Origin: Nocardioides sp. LHD-245
GTDB taxonomy: Bacteria; Actinomycetota; Actinomycetes; Propionibacteriales; Nocardioidaceae
Length of the DNA: 64,000 nt
Direction: 5' to 3'
NCBI RefSeq assembly: GCF_030929495.1
Contig: NZ_JAVFWN010000002.1
Coordinates: 372,001 to 436,000, forward strand
In this document: one piece after another, positions 8,272 through 16,070 of the stretch
Position numbering within the stretch: position 1 is the stretch's first letter
Layout of the letters: every line of letters starts with the position of its first letter
Translations under genes and position numbers: made by a program
The notes under the pieces: generated by a model
Database searches by the model: none
What the model was told of the DNA's origin: nothing
What the model saw: the letters and a program-made list of their open reading frames with translations, nothing else

Positions 8272-10389
8272 TCAGTCGTCGTCGCGGATCAGCAGGCAGT
8301 CGACGGCCAGCACTCCCCGACCACGCTCGCCCACCAGCAGCGGGTTCATCTCGGCGGCGGCGAGCCCGGGCAGTGCGGCGGCCAGCCGGGAGAAGCGCAC
8401 GGCGGCGCCCACCAGGGCCTCCCGGTCCATCGGCGGCGCACCCCGGTACCCGGCCAGCAGGGCGCCGAGGGCCGAGCCGTCGATCAGCTCCTCCACCTCG
8501 GCGGCGCTCACCGGCACCGGCCGCGACGCGACCGGGCCGAGGAGCTCGGCGAGGACGCCACCGGGCGCGATCGACAGGCAGGGCCCGACCTGCGGGTCGG
8601 CCGTGACGCCGACCAGGCACTCCAGGCGCTCGCCCGCGACCATCGACTGGACCAGGATGCCGTCGATGCGGGCGGCCGGCTCGGCTCGCGTCACCGCGGC
8701 CAGCAGCGCCTCGGCCTCGGCGGCTGCGGTCGCCGGCTCCACCCGCAGCCGGACGCCACCGGCCTCGGTCTTGTGCGCGATGTCGGGTGACTCGATCTTG
8801 AGCACCACGGGCCCGCCGAGCTCCGCCGCCGCGACCGCGGCCTCCGCGGGCGTGGCGACGAGCCGGAAGGGCGCCACCGGGATGCCGGCGGCCTCGAGAG
8901 CGGCCAGCGCGTCCGCGCCCGCCGCCACCGAGGTCGGCGCGGGCCAGTCCTGGGCGGGCACGGCCGGCTCGGACGCTCGCCCGGCCCGCGCCGGCCAGGT
9001 GAGCCACGAGCGCAGGGCGGCCAGGGCCGGGCGGATCCCGAGCAGCACCGGTACGCCGGCGCCCCGGGTCGCCTCCGCGATGCCCGGGTCGAGCGCGCCG
9101 CCGGTCATCGCCGCCAGGACGACGGGCTTGGCCGAGGTGCGTGCGGCCTCGGCGAGGATCCGGGCCTGGCCGCGGTAGAACTCCTCCTGGCCCGGGCCGG
9201 CCAGGCCGACGTTCATGGCGAAGACGACCACGCCGACGGCCGGGTCGGCCGCCGCCGTGCGCAGGGCACCCGCCAGGATCGTGGGGTCCTCCGCGGCCGC
9301 GCCGGTGACGTCGAGCGGGTTGTTGACGGCGGCGAAGTCGGGCAGGCCGGCGAGCAGCGCCCGCGCCGTCTCCGGAGCGAAGGCGGGCAGCGCGACGCCG
9401 AGATCGTCGGCCAGGTCGGCCGTCAGGCCGCACGCACCGCCGGAGATGGAGAGGGCCGCCACTCCAGCGGAGCCCTGGGCCGAACGGCCGGCCAGCGTCG
9501 AGAAGAGCAGCAGGGTCTCGCGGAACTCGTCGAGGTCGTCGACCCGGACCGCACCGACCGAGGCCAGGAGGCCGTCGAGGGCCGCGGCCGCGCCGGCGAT
9601 CGCGCCCGTGTGGGCCATCGCGGCGCGGCGGCCGGTCTCGGACCGCCCCGCGGCCAGGACCACGACCGCCTTCCCCCGCTCCCGGGCCCGCCGGCAGGCG
9701 GCGGCGAACCGGTCGGCGTCACGCAGTCCCTCGACGAAGACGCCGATGACCTCGGTGACCTCGTCCTCGGCGTACCAGGCGACGTAGTCGCTGACGGTCG
9801 CCGAGAGCTCGTTGCCGGTGGTGACGATCGCCGACAGCCCCAGCCCGCGGCCCAGGGCCGAGTCCGTGACAGCGTGGGTCAGCGCTCCGGACTGCATCAC
9901 CAGGGCGACGTTGCCGGACTCCAGCGGGTCGATGATCCGGCCGGAGTAGGCGGCAGCGCCGCTGGCGACGTCGAGCACGCCGTAGCAGTTCGGGCCGCAC
10001 AGGACCAGGTCGTGCTTGGCGACCAGCTCGGCCAGCGCCACGCCCCGCTCCCGGCCGTTCTCGCCCTCGCCGAAGCCGCTGCCGATCACCACGACACCGC
10101 GGATCCCGCGCTCCGCGGCGTCGCGGACGACGTCGACGGCCCGGTCGGCGGCCACCGCGACCACCACGAGGTCGATCCCGTCGGGGAGGTCGTGCACCGT
10201 CGGCACCGCCGGGCGGCCGAGGACCTCGGCATGGCCGGGGTTCACGACGACGACCCGGCCGGCGTACCCGAAGCGGGCCAGGTTCTCGAGGACCCGGCTG
10301 CCGCGGTTTCCGCGCGGTGAGGCGCCGACGACGGCGATCCCCCGGGGGGCGAGGAGCGGTTGGACGTTGCGGAACGGCGTGGTCGCCAT
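8272..10389 (-). CDS. ADP-forming acetate/acyl-CoA synthetase (fused alpha-beta, NDP-forming)
   Basis: The 705-residue protein begins with a CoA-binding Rossmann domain (GIAVVGASPRGNRGSRVLEN, residues about 17-36), continues with the succinyl-CoA-ligase-like domains (VLCGPNCYGVLD; VMQSGALTHA) and ends with an ATP-grasp domain (GGPVVLKIESPDIAHKTEAG). His260 in AHTGAIAG matches the phosphohistidine segment of these enzymes. They interconvert acyl-CoA + ADP + Pi with acid + ATP + CoA. It faces dppD across a 114-base divergent region that contains operator 4, so it may belong to the same regulon. It could activate a carboxylic acid from the pathway or recover ATP from a CoA thioester. Confidence 0.87.
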   Translation of the reverse strand: MATTPFRNVQPLLAPRGIAVVGASPRGNRGSRVLENLARFGYAGRVVVVNPGHAEVLGRPAVPTVHDLPDGIDLVVVAVAADRAVDVVRDAAERGIRGVVVIGSGFGEGENGRERGVALAELVAKHDLVLCGPNCYGVLDVASGAAAYSGRIIDPLESGNVALVMQSGALTHAVTDSALGRGLGLSAIVTTGNELSATVSDYVAWYAEDEVTEVIGVFVEGLRDADRFAAACRRARERGKAVVVLAAGRSETGRRAAMAHTGAIAGAAAALDGLLASVGAVRVDDLDEFRETLLLFSTLAGRSAQGSAGVAALSISGGACGLTADLADDLGVALPAFAPETARALLAGLPDFAAVNNPLDVTGAAAEDPTILAGALRTAAADPAVGVVVFAMNVGLAGPGQEEFYRGQARILAEAARTSAKPVVLAAMTGGALDPGIAEATRGAGVPVLLGIRPALAALRSWLTWPARAGRASEPAVPAQDWPAPTSVAAGADALAALEAAGIPVAPFRLVATPAEAAVAAAELGGPVVLKIESPDIAHKTEAGGVRLRVEPATAAAEAEALLAAVTRAEPAARIDGILVQSMVAGERLECLVGVTADPQVGPCLSIAPGGVLAELLGPVASRPVPVSAAEVEELIDGSALGALLAGYRGAPPMDREALVGAAVRFSRLAAALPGLAAAEMNPLLVGERGRGVLAVDCLLIRDDD

Positions 10390-10437
10390 CGATCTCCGAT
10401 CTTTTCCGGGCCTACGCTTGTGGGGCTCCAGAACTAC

Positions 10438-10471
10438 GGTTATGTTGATCCAACGGTTTGCCTAGTGAACC
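10438..10471 (+). promoter_or_regulatory. Putative IclR-type operator 4, upstream of dppD
   Basis: GATCCAACGGTTT-GCCTAGT-GAACC at 10447-10471 has the same order and spacing as operators 1, 2 and 5, here on the plus strand towards dppD. A weaker half-site, GGTTA, starts at 10438. It sits between the divergent acyl-CoA synthetase and dppD starts. Confidence 0.6.
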
Positions 10472-10503
10472 ACATCGTGATCTGATCCGGCCAGGGAGAG
10501 ACC

Positions 10504-11538
10504 ATGTCCGTCCACGTCGAGACCTCCGGGGTCGTCCTCGAGCTGCGCAATCTGCGCAGCCGGATCGACACCCAGCGCGGACCGGTGTTCCCGGTCAACG
10601 ACGTCAGCCTCGAGTGCCATCGCGGCCGCACCCTCGCCGTCGTCGGGGAGTCCGGCTCGGGCAAGTCGATGACCTTCCTGTCCGCGCTCGGGCTGCTCCC
10701 CGCCGGCGGGGTCGTGGAGTCCGGCGAGATCGTCTTCGAGGGTCGCACCCTCGACACCACCAGCACCGCCGAGCAGCGCCGCCTGCGCGGCAAGTCCATC
10801 GGCATGATCTTCCAGGACGCGCTCGCCGGCCTGAACCCCGCCTTCACCATCGGGCAGCAGATCGGCGACGTGATCCGCTATCACGACAAGGCCTCGCGCA
10901 AGGCGGCTCGCGCCCAGGCGATCGAGACGCTCGGCCTGGTCGGCATCCCCGAGCCGGCCCAGCGCGTCGACTACTACCCCCACCAGCTCTCCGGCGGCAT
11001 GCGCCAGCGGGTGATGATCGCGATGGGCATCGCGCTGCGCCCGCAGGTCCTCGTCGCCGACGAGCCGACCACGGCGCTCGACGTCACCGTCCAGGCCCAG
11101 ATCATGGAGCTGCTGGACCGCCTGCGCACCGAGCTCGGCATGTCGCTGGTGATCATCACCCACGACCTCGGCGTCGTCGCGCGCTACGCGGAGGAGGTCG
11201 CGGTCATGTACAGCGGCCGCGTGGTCGAGCGCGGCACCGTGGAGCAGATCCTGCAGTCCTCGGTGCACCCCTACACCCGGGCGCTGCGCGACTCGACGCC
11301 CCGTCCCGACGCCGACGACGCCGGGCTCCGCGCGATCCCCGGACAGCCGCCGAGCATCCGGAGCCTGCCGAACGGTTGCAGCTTCCATCCCCGCTGCTCG
11401 GTCGCGCGTGACCGTGCGGTCTGCTTCGAAGAGGTCCCCCCGCTGCGCCGACTGGCCCCCGCGGGCCAGCTCACCGCCTGTCATCATGCCGAGGAGCTGC
11501 TGCCCGTGCCCGTCGTCCGTGAGGGGGTCGGCGCATGA
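10504..11538 (+). CDS. ABC transporter ATP-binding protein, DppD/OppD type
   Basis: The 344-residue ATPase has Walker A GESGSGKS (about residues 48-55), the signature LSGGMRQRV, Walker [13 protein letters not shown] and the switch histidine in [15 protein letters not shown]. It ends with the oligopeptide-type C-terminal domain ([18 protein letters not shown]), whose cysteines are typical of OppD/DppD. A GGGAGAG ribosome site precedes the ATG. Its stop overlaps the start of the next ATPase by four bases (ATGA), showing translational coupling. With dppF it powers the permeases encoded 7-8 kb away on the other strand. Confidence 0.92.
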   Translation: MSVHVETSGVVLELRNLRSRIDTQRGPVFPVNDVSLECHRGRTLAVVGESGSGKSMTFLSALGLLPAGGVVESGEIVFEGRTLDTTSTAEQRRLRGKSIGMIFQDALAGLNPAFTIGQQIGDVIRYHDKASRKAARAQAIETLGLVGIPEPAQRVDYYPHQLSGGMRQRVMIAMGIALRPQVLVADEPTTALDVTVQAQIMELLDRLRTELGMSLVIITHDLGVVARYAEEVAVMYSGRVVERGTVEQILQSSVHPYTRALRDSTPRPDADDAGLRAIPGQPPSIRSLPNGCSFHPRCSVARDRAVCFEEVPPLRRLAPAGQLTACHHAEELLPVPVVREGVGA

Positions 11539-12647
11539 CCGCCACCGAGCCCGAGATCCAGGACCTGCCCTTCGTCGCCGGGGAGGACTCCGTCCTCCAC
11601 GTCGAGCACCTGACCAAGCGCTTCGGCCGGACCGGTCGGTGGAGCCGGTCGGGCACCGCCGTCACCGCGGTGGACGACGTGTCCTTCGACCTGCGCCGCG
11701 GTGAGACGCTCGGACTCGTCGGCGAGTCCGGCTGCGGCAAGACCACCTTGAGCCGGATGCTGCTGCGCCTGATCGAGCCCACCTCGGGCAGCGTCGTCGT
11801 CGACGGCCAGGAGGTCACCGGTCTCGGCGGCAACGAGCTGCGCCGGTTCCGGCAGCGGGCGCAGGTGGTGTTCCAGGATCCCTACGCGTCCCTCGACCCC
11901 CGGCAGCGGATCGCGGCGACCGTCGCCGAGCCGCTCACCTCCTCGAGCAAGACCCGGGCGGAGAAGCAGGAGATCGTCAACGGGCTGATGGAGCGAATGG
12001 GCCTGCTGCCCGCGCACGCGCACCAGTTCCCGCACCAGTTCTCCGGCGGCCAGCGCCAGCGCATCGGCATCGCCCGCGCCCTGTCGGTCACCCCCCAGCT
12101 GCTCATCCTCGACGAGCCGGTGTCCGCCCTCGACGTGTCCATCCAGGCCCAGGTGCTCAGTCTCCTGCAGGACCTGCGCACCGAGTTCGACCTCAGCTAC
12201 ATCCTGATCTCCCACGACCTCTCCGTCGTCCGCCACGTCAGCGACCGGGTGATGGTGATGTACCTCGGCCGGCTGGTCGAGGTCGCCGACAAGCACGACC
12301 TGTTCACCGCGCCCCGGCACCCCTACACCGTGTCGCTGCTCTCCGCGGCCCCCGTTCCCGACCCGACCGTCGAGCGGTCCCGCGAGCGCATCGTGCTCCG
12401 TGGCGACCCGCCCAACCCCGCCAATCCGCCGTCGGGCTGCGCCTTCCACCGCCGCTGCTTCCACGCCACCGCGATCGCGTCCGGCCTGTCGGACGGCGAG
12501 GTGACCCGGCTCGATGACGGCAGCCGGGTGCCGACGACGTGCGTGAGCACGGTGCCCCTGCTGGCTCGCCAGGGTGCGACCCACTGGTCCGCCTGCCACT
12601 TCCCCGTCACCGACGCGGCCGCGTCCGGCGTCACCAGCGCTCTCTGA
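11535..12647 (+). CDS. ABC transporter ATP-binding protein, DppF/OppF type
   Basis: The 370-residue ATPase has Walker A GESGCGKTT, a long D-loop region, signature FSGGQRQRIGIARAL, Walker B LLILDEPVSALD and ISHDLSVVRHVSDRVMVMYLGR. A C-terminal oligopeptide-transporter domain holds the cysteines of CAFHRRC. It is somewhat longer than the usual 320-330 residues because of an N-terminal extension and a C-terminal tail ending in TSAL. It starts inside the dppD stop codon. The gene is followed by an unusual inverted array of 22-base repeats. Confidence 0.92.
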   Translation: MTATEPEIQDLPFVAGEDSVLHVEHLTKRFGRTGRWSRSGTAVTAVDDVSFDLRRGETLGLVGESGCGKTTLSRMLLRLIEPTSGSVVVDGQEVTGLGGNELRRFRQRAQVVFQDPYASLDPRQRIAATVAEPLTSSSKTRAEKQEIVNGLMERMGLLPAHAHQFPHQFSGGQRQRIGIARALSVTPQLLILDEPVSALDVSIQAQVLSLLQDLRTEFDLSYILISHDLSVVRHVSDRVMVMYLGRLVEVADKHDLFTAPRHPYTVSLLSAAPVPDPTVERSRERIVLRGDPPNPANPPSGCAFHRRCFHATAIASGLSDGEVTRLDDGSRVPTTCVSTVPLLARQGATHWSACHFPVTDAAASGVTSAL

Positions 12648-12657
12648 CCCAGGCCCC

Positions 12658-12795
12658 GTTGAGTTGCCGGAACCGAGCCGTCGAGTCGTCAGTTCTGACC
12701 TGTTGAGTCGTCAGTTCTGCCCGTCGCTGCGGGCCGAAGTGACGACTCGACGGTACGTTCGTGACGACTCGACGGGTCAGAAGTGACGAGTCAAC
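12658..12795. repeat. Inverted array of six 22-base-spaced repeats between dppF and folD
   Basis: The core TGACGACTCGAC occurs at 12740 and 12762, with TGACGAGTCAAC at 12784. Its reverse complement occurs at 12680 (GTCGAGTCGTCA) and 12702 (GTTGAGTCGTCA), with a decayed copy at 12658 (GTTGAGTTGCCG). Each arm has exactly 22-base spacing and all three pairs share one centre at 12726.5. The segment could fold into a long imperfect hairpin with a six-base loop. It lies between convergent genes and overlaps the last five bases of folD, so a bidirectional terminator is the simplest role. Confidence 0.85.
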
Positions 12796-13633
12796 GAAGG
12801 TGGCGCTCCGCTCCGTCCATGGTCTGCGCCAGCAGCGTGGCGATCGTCATCGGGCCCACGCCACCGGGGACCGGGGTGATCCACGAGGCGCGGGCCGCCG
12901 CGGCGTCGTACTCGACGTCGCCGACGTTGCCCGGGTTGTAGCCGGCGTCGACGACCACCGCGCCGGGCTTGATCCACTCACCGCGGACGAGCTCCGGACG
13001 GCCCACCGCCGCGACGACGATGTCTGCCTCCGCGACCCGGTCCGCGAGGTCCACGGTGCGCGAGTGGCAGAACGTGACGGTCGCGTCGCGCTCCAGCAGG
13101 AGCATCCCGACCGGCTTGCCGAGGATCCGGCTGCGACCGACCACGACGGCGTGACGCCCCGCGAGCGGCAGGTCGTAGGCCTCCAGGAGCCGGATGATGC
13201 CGCCCGGGGTGCAGGAGGCGAAGCCCGGCTCGCTGAAGGACATCGCGGCGAAGCTGGCGAGGGTGACCCCGTCGACGTCCTTGGCGGCACCGATGGCCTC
13301 GAAGGCCGCGTGCTCGTCGATGCCGTCCGGCACGGGGTGCTGGAGCAGGATGCCGTCGATCGCGGGATCCGCGGCCAGCGCCGCGATCCGCTCGACCAGC
13401 TCCTCGCTCGTCGTACACGCGTCGAGCTCGATCCGGACGGAGTCCAGTCCGGCCTGGCGGCAGCGGTTCTGCTTCATCCGGACATAGGTGTGCGACGCCG
13501 GGTCGTCCCCGACCAGCACCGTCGCGAGGGTCGGGGCGCGCCCGACCCGCTCGGCGAAGCGGGCGGCTCGCTCGGCGACATCGGTGAGCAGCTGGGCGGC
13601 GACGGCCTGGCCGTCGAGGATCCTGGCAACCAT
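12791..13633 (-). CDS. folD: Bifunctional methylenetetrahydrofolate dehydrogenase / methenyltetrahydrofolate cyclohydrolase
   Basis: The 280-residue protein has the FolD motifs: Y50 and the catalytic K54 in TYVRMKQNR, GILLQHPVPDGID, KDVDGV, CTPGGIIRLLE, VVGRSRILGKPVGMLL (the NADP-binding turn) and the C-terminal PVPGGVGPMTIATLL. It oxidises 5,10-methylene-THF to 10-formyl-THF. It is the last gene of the operon demethylase-purU-ALDH-folD, so it is likely a pathway-dedicated copy that takes methylene-THF made by the amine demethylase and passes 10-formyl-THF to PurU. A housekeeping copy would be expected elsewhere (inference). Confidence 0.93.
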   Translation of the reverse strand: MVARILDGQAVAAQLLTDVAERAARFAERVGRAPTLATVLVGDDPASHTYVRMKQNRCRQAGLDSVRIELDACTTSEELVERIAALAADPAIDGILLQHPVPDGIDEHAAFEAIGAAKDVDGVTLASFAAMSFSEPGFASCTPGGIIRLLEAYDLPLAGRHAVVVGRSRILGKPVGMLLLERDATVTFCHSRTVDLADRVAEADIVVAAVGRPELVRGEWIKPGAVVVDAGYNPGNVGDVEYDAAAARASWITPVPGGVGPMTIATLLAQTMDGAERHLR

Positions 13634-13663
13634 GGGGGGTCCTTCGAGATCGGGTGGGGCGGG

Positions 13664-15139
13664 TCAGGCGGAGAACGGGTCGGCGATGCCGACGTAGCGG
13701 ACGTCGAGGTACTCGTGGATGCCCTCGGCACCGCCCTCCCGTCCCAGTCCCGACTGCTTGATGCCGCCGAACGGTGCGGCGGCGTTGGAGATGACCCCCA
13801 GGTTGATGCCGAGCATCCCCGAGTCGACCGTCTCGGCGAGGCGGAGCTGTCGCGCGCCGTCCCGGGTGAAGGCGTAGGCGGCCAGGCCGTACTCGGTGGC
13901 ATTGGCCAGCGCGACGCCCTCGGCCTCGTCGGCGAAGGTCACGATCGGTGCCACCGGACCGAAGATCTCCTCCGCCAGGATCCGCGCGTCGGCCGGTACG
14001 TCGACCAGGACGGTCGGCGGGTAGAAGTGGCCGGCGCCGTCCTGCGGGCTGCCTCCGGTCAGGACCCGGGCGCCGCGCTCGACGGCGTCGTCGACCAGCT
14101 CCTGGACCTTCGCGCGGCTGGGCTCGTCGATGAGCGGGCCGATGTCGACCCCGCTCTCGGTGCCACGCCCGGTGCGCAGCGCCGCCATCCGCCCGGCCAG
14201 CCGGTCGGCGAACTCGTCGGCCACCGAGTCCTGGACCAGCAGCCGGTTGGCTGCCGTGCAGGCCTGGCCCATGTTGCGCAGCTTGGCCGCGAGCGCCCCC
14301 TCGACGGCGACGTCGAGGTCGGCATCCTCGAACACCAGCAGTGGGGCGTTCCCACCCAGCTCCATCGAGGTCCGCAGCACCTGGTCCGCGGCGTCGCGCA
14401 GCAACCGCCGCCCGACCTCCGTCGATCCGGTGAAGGACAGCTTGCGCAGCCGGGGGTCGGCCACCAGCGGGGCCACGACACTGCCGGCCCGACTGGTCGG
14501 CACGACGTTGAGGACCCCGGCCGGCAGCCCGCACTCCTCGAGCAGCTGCGCGAAGAACAGCGTGGACAGCGGCGTCAGCGCCGGCGGCTTGATCACCATC
14601 GTGCAACCGGCGGCGATCGCCGGCGCCACCTTGCGCGTGACCATCGCCAGCGGGAAGTTCCACGGTGTGACGAACAGGCACGGCCCGACCGGCCGGTGGT
14701 GCACCAGGAGCCGGCTGCGACCGTCGGGGGCCGCGACGTAGCGCCCGTCGATGCGCACCGCCTCCTCGGAGAACCAGCGCAGGAACTCGGCCGCGTAGAG
14801 CACCTCGCCCCGCGCCTCGGCCACCGGCTTGCCCATCTCCAGGGTCATCAGCAACGCGAAGTCGTCGGCGCGCTCCATCGTCCGCTGGTAGGCGAGCCGC
14901 AGGAGCTCGCCCCGCTCCCGCGGCGGCGTCCGCCCCCAGGACTCCTGGGCACGGTGGGCGGCCTCTAGGGCGGCTCCGCCGTCCTCGGCGGTCGCGTCCG
15001 CGACCTGCGCGATCACCCGCTCGGTCGCCGGGTCCTCCACGCCGAAGGTCGCGCCGGAGCCGGCCGAGCGCCACTCCCCCGCGATGAACAGGTCGGTCCG
15101 GACGGAGGCGAGCAGCTGGCGCTCGCGGTCGGTGCTCAC
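13664..15139 (-). CDS. NAD(P)-dependent aldehyde dehydrogenase, succinate-semialdehyde dehydrogenase type
   Basis: The 491-residue enzyme has the ALDH residues: the general-base glutamate in MELGGNAPLLVFEDADLDVA and the nucleophilic cysteine in NMGQACTAANR, the pattern of GabD-type enzymes, plus FVTPWNFPLA for cofactor and substrate contacts. I chose the GTG at 15139 because GAGAGGGAA lies 6-14 bases upstream; a longer ATG start would overlap purU. It sits 26 bases after purU and 30 bases before folD. Beside a folate-dependent demethylase it most likely oxidises the semialdehyde left after deamination of the demethylated amino acid, such as succinate semialdehyde (inference by analogy with N-methylaminobutyrate breakdown). 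Confidence 0.87.
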   Translation of the reverse strand: MSTDRERQLLASVRTDLFIAGEWRSAGSGATFGVEDPATERVIAQVADATAEDGGAALEAAHRAQESWGRTPPRERGELLRLAYQRTMERADDFALLMTLEMGKPVAEARGEVLYAAEFLRWFSEEAVRIDGRYVAAPDGRSRLLVHHRPVGPCLFVTPWNFPLAMVTRKVAPAIAAGCTMVIKPPALTPLSTLFFAQLLEECGLPAGVLNVVPTSRAGSVVAPLVADPRLRKLSFTGSTEVGRRLLRDAADQVLRTSMELGGNAPLLVFEDADLDVAVEGALAAKLRNMGQACTAANRLLVQDSVADEFADRLAGRMAALRTGRGTESGVDIGPLIDEPSRAKVQELVDDAVERGARVLTGGSPQDGAGHFYPPTVLVDVPADARILAEEIFGPVAPIVTFADEAEGVALANATEYGLAAYAFTRDGARQLRLAETVDSGMLGINLGVISNAAAPFGGIKQSGLGREGGAEGIHEYLDVRYVGIADPFSA

Positions 15140-15165
15140 GGTGGTTCCCTCTCTCAGGTTCGAGC

Positions 15166-16065
15166 TCAGCGGAAGACGATGGTCCGGTGCCCGTTGAGCA
15201 GGACCCGGTGCTGGACGTGCCACAGGACGGCCCGGGCCAGCGTGTGCGCCTCGGTGTCCCGGCCCAGCGCCACCAGGTCCTGGACCGACGCCTGGTGATC
15301 GACGCGAGCGACGTTCTGCTCGATGATCGGGCCCTCGTCGAGGTCGGAGGTGACGTAGTGGGCGGTCGCACCGACCAGCTTGACGCCGCGGTCGTGCGCC
15401 TGCCGGTAGGGATTGGCGCCCTTGAAGCTCGGCAGGAAGGAGTGGTGGATGTTGATCGCGCGGCCATCGAGCTCCTTGCAGAGCTCGGTCGACAGGATCT
15501 GCATGTAGCGGGCCAGCACGACCAGGTCGACGTCGTGGCGGTCGACGAGCTCGAGCAGCGCCGCCTCGGCCTCAGGCTTGGTCTCGCGGGTCACGGGGAG
15601 GTGGACGAACTCGATGCCGTACCAGGCCGCGATCGGCGCGAGGTCGGGATGGTTGGACACGATCACCGGGATGTCGATCGGGAGCAGCCCGCTGGACCAG
15701 CGGTAGAGCAGGTCCTGCAGGCAGTGGTCGAACTTCGAGACCATGATCAGCACCCGCATCGGCCGGCTGAGCTCAGCGAGGCGGTAGTCCATCCCGAACT
15801 CCGCGGCGACGTCGGCGAAGGCGTCGTCCAGGTCCGGCAGGGCCGGGGTCTGCTCGGAGGTCCGCATCTGCACCCGCATGAAGAACTGTCCCGAGCCGGT
15901 GTCGCCGAACTGGTTGCTCTCCACGATGTCGCAGCCGTGCCGGTAGAAGAAGTCCACCACCGCCCGCACGATGCCGGGGCGGTCCACACAGGACAGGGAG
16001 ACGACGATCCCGTCGGAGGCAGGTGCGGCGGTGCGCTGGGGCGCGGTCAGGTTGCTCTCGCTCAT
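15166..16065 (-). CDS. purU: Formyltetrahydrofolate deformylase
   Basis: The 299-residue protein has an N-terminal ACT domain (VVSLSCVDRPGIVRAVVDFF, about residues 20-100) and a formyltransferase-like domain with MVSKFDHCLQDLLYRW, VIVSNHPDL, LARYMQILS and the catalytic NIHHSFLPSFKGANPY segment. The Asp expected downstream is in VTSDLDEGPIIEQ. It releases formate from 10-formyl-THF and regenerates THF. It begins 5 bases after the demethylase stop, so THF recycling is directly linked to demethylation. The same gene set (demethylating oxidase, purU, folD, semialdehyde dehydrogenase) is known beside the 4-methylaminobutyrate oxidase gene of the nicotine plasmid pAO1. Confidence 0.94.
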   Translation of the reverse strand: MSESNLTAPQRTAAPASDGIVVSLSCVDRPGIVRAVVDFFYRHGCDIVESNQFGDTGSGQFFMRVQMRTSEQTPALPDLDDAFADVAAEFGMDYRLAELSRPMRVLIMVSKFDHCLQDLLYRWSSGLLPIDIPVIVSNHPDLAPIAAWYGIEFVHLPVTRETKPEAEAALLELVDRHDVDLVVLARYMQILSTELCKELDGRAINIHHSFLPSFKGANPYRQAHDRGVKLVGATAHYVTSDLDEGPIIEQNVARVDHQASVQDLVALGRDTEAHTLARAVLWHVQHRVLLNGHRTIVFR

Positions 16066-16070
16066 CGCCG

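Noticed and set aside
12658..12795. Possible CRISPR array
   Set aside because: Units are 22 bases apart with about 10-base gaps, point in opposite directions around one centre, and no cas genes are nearby.
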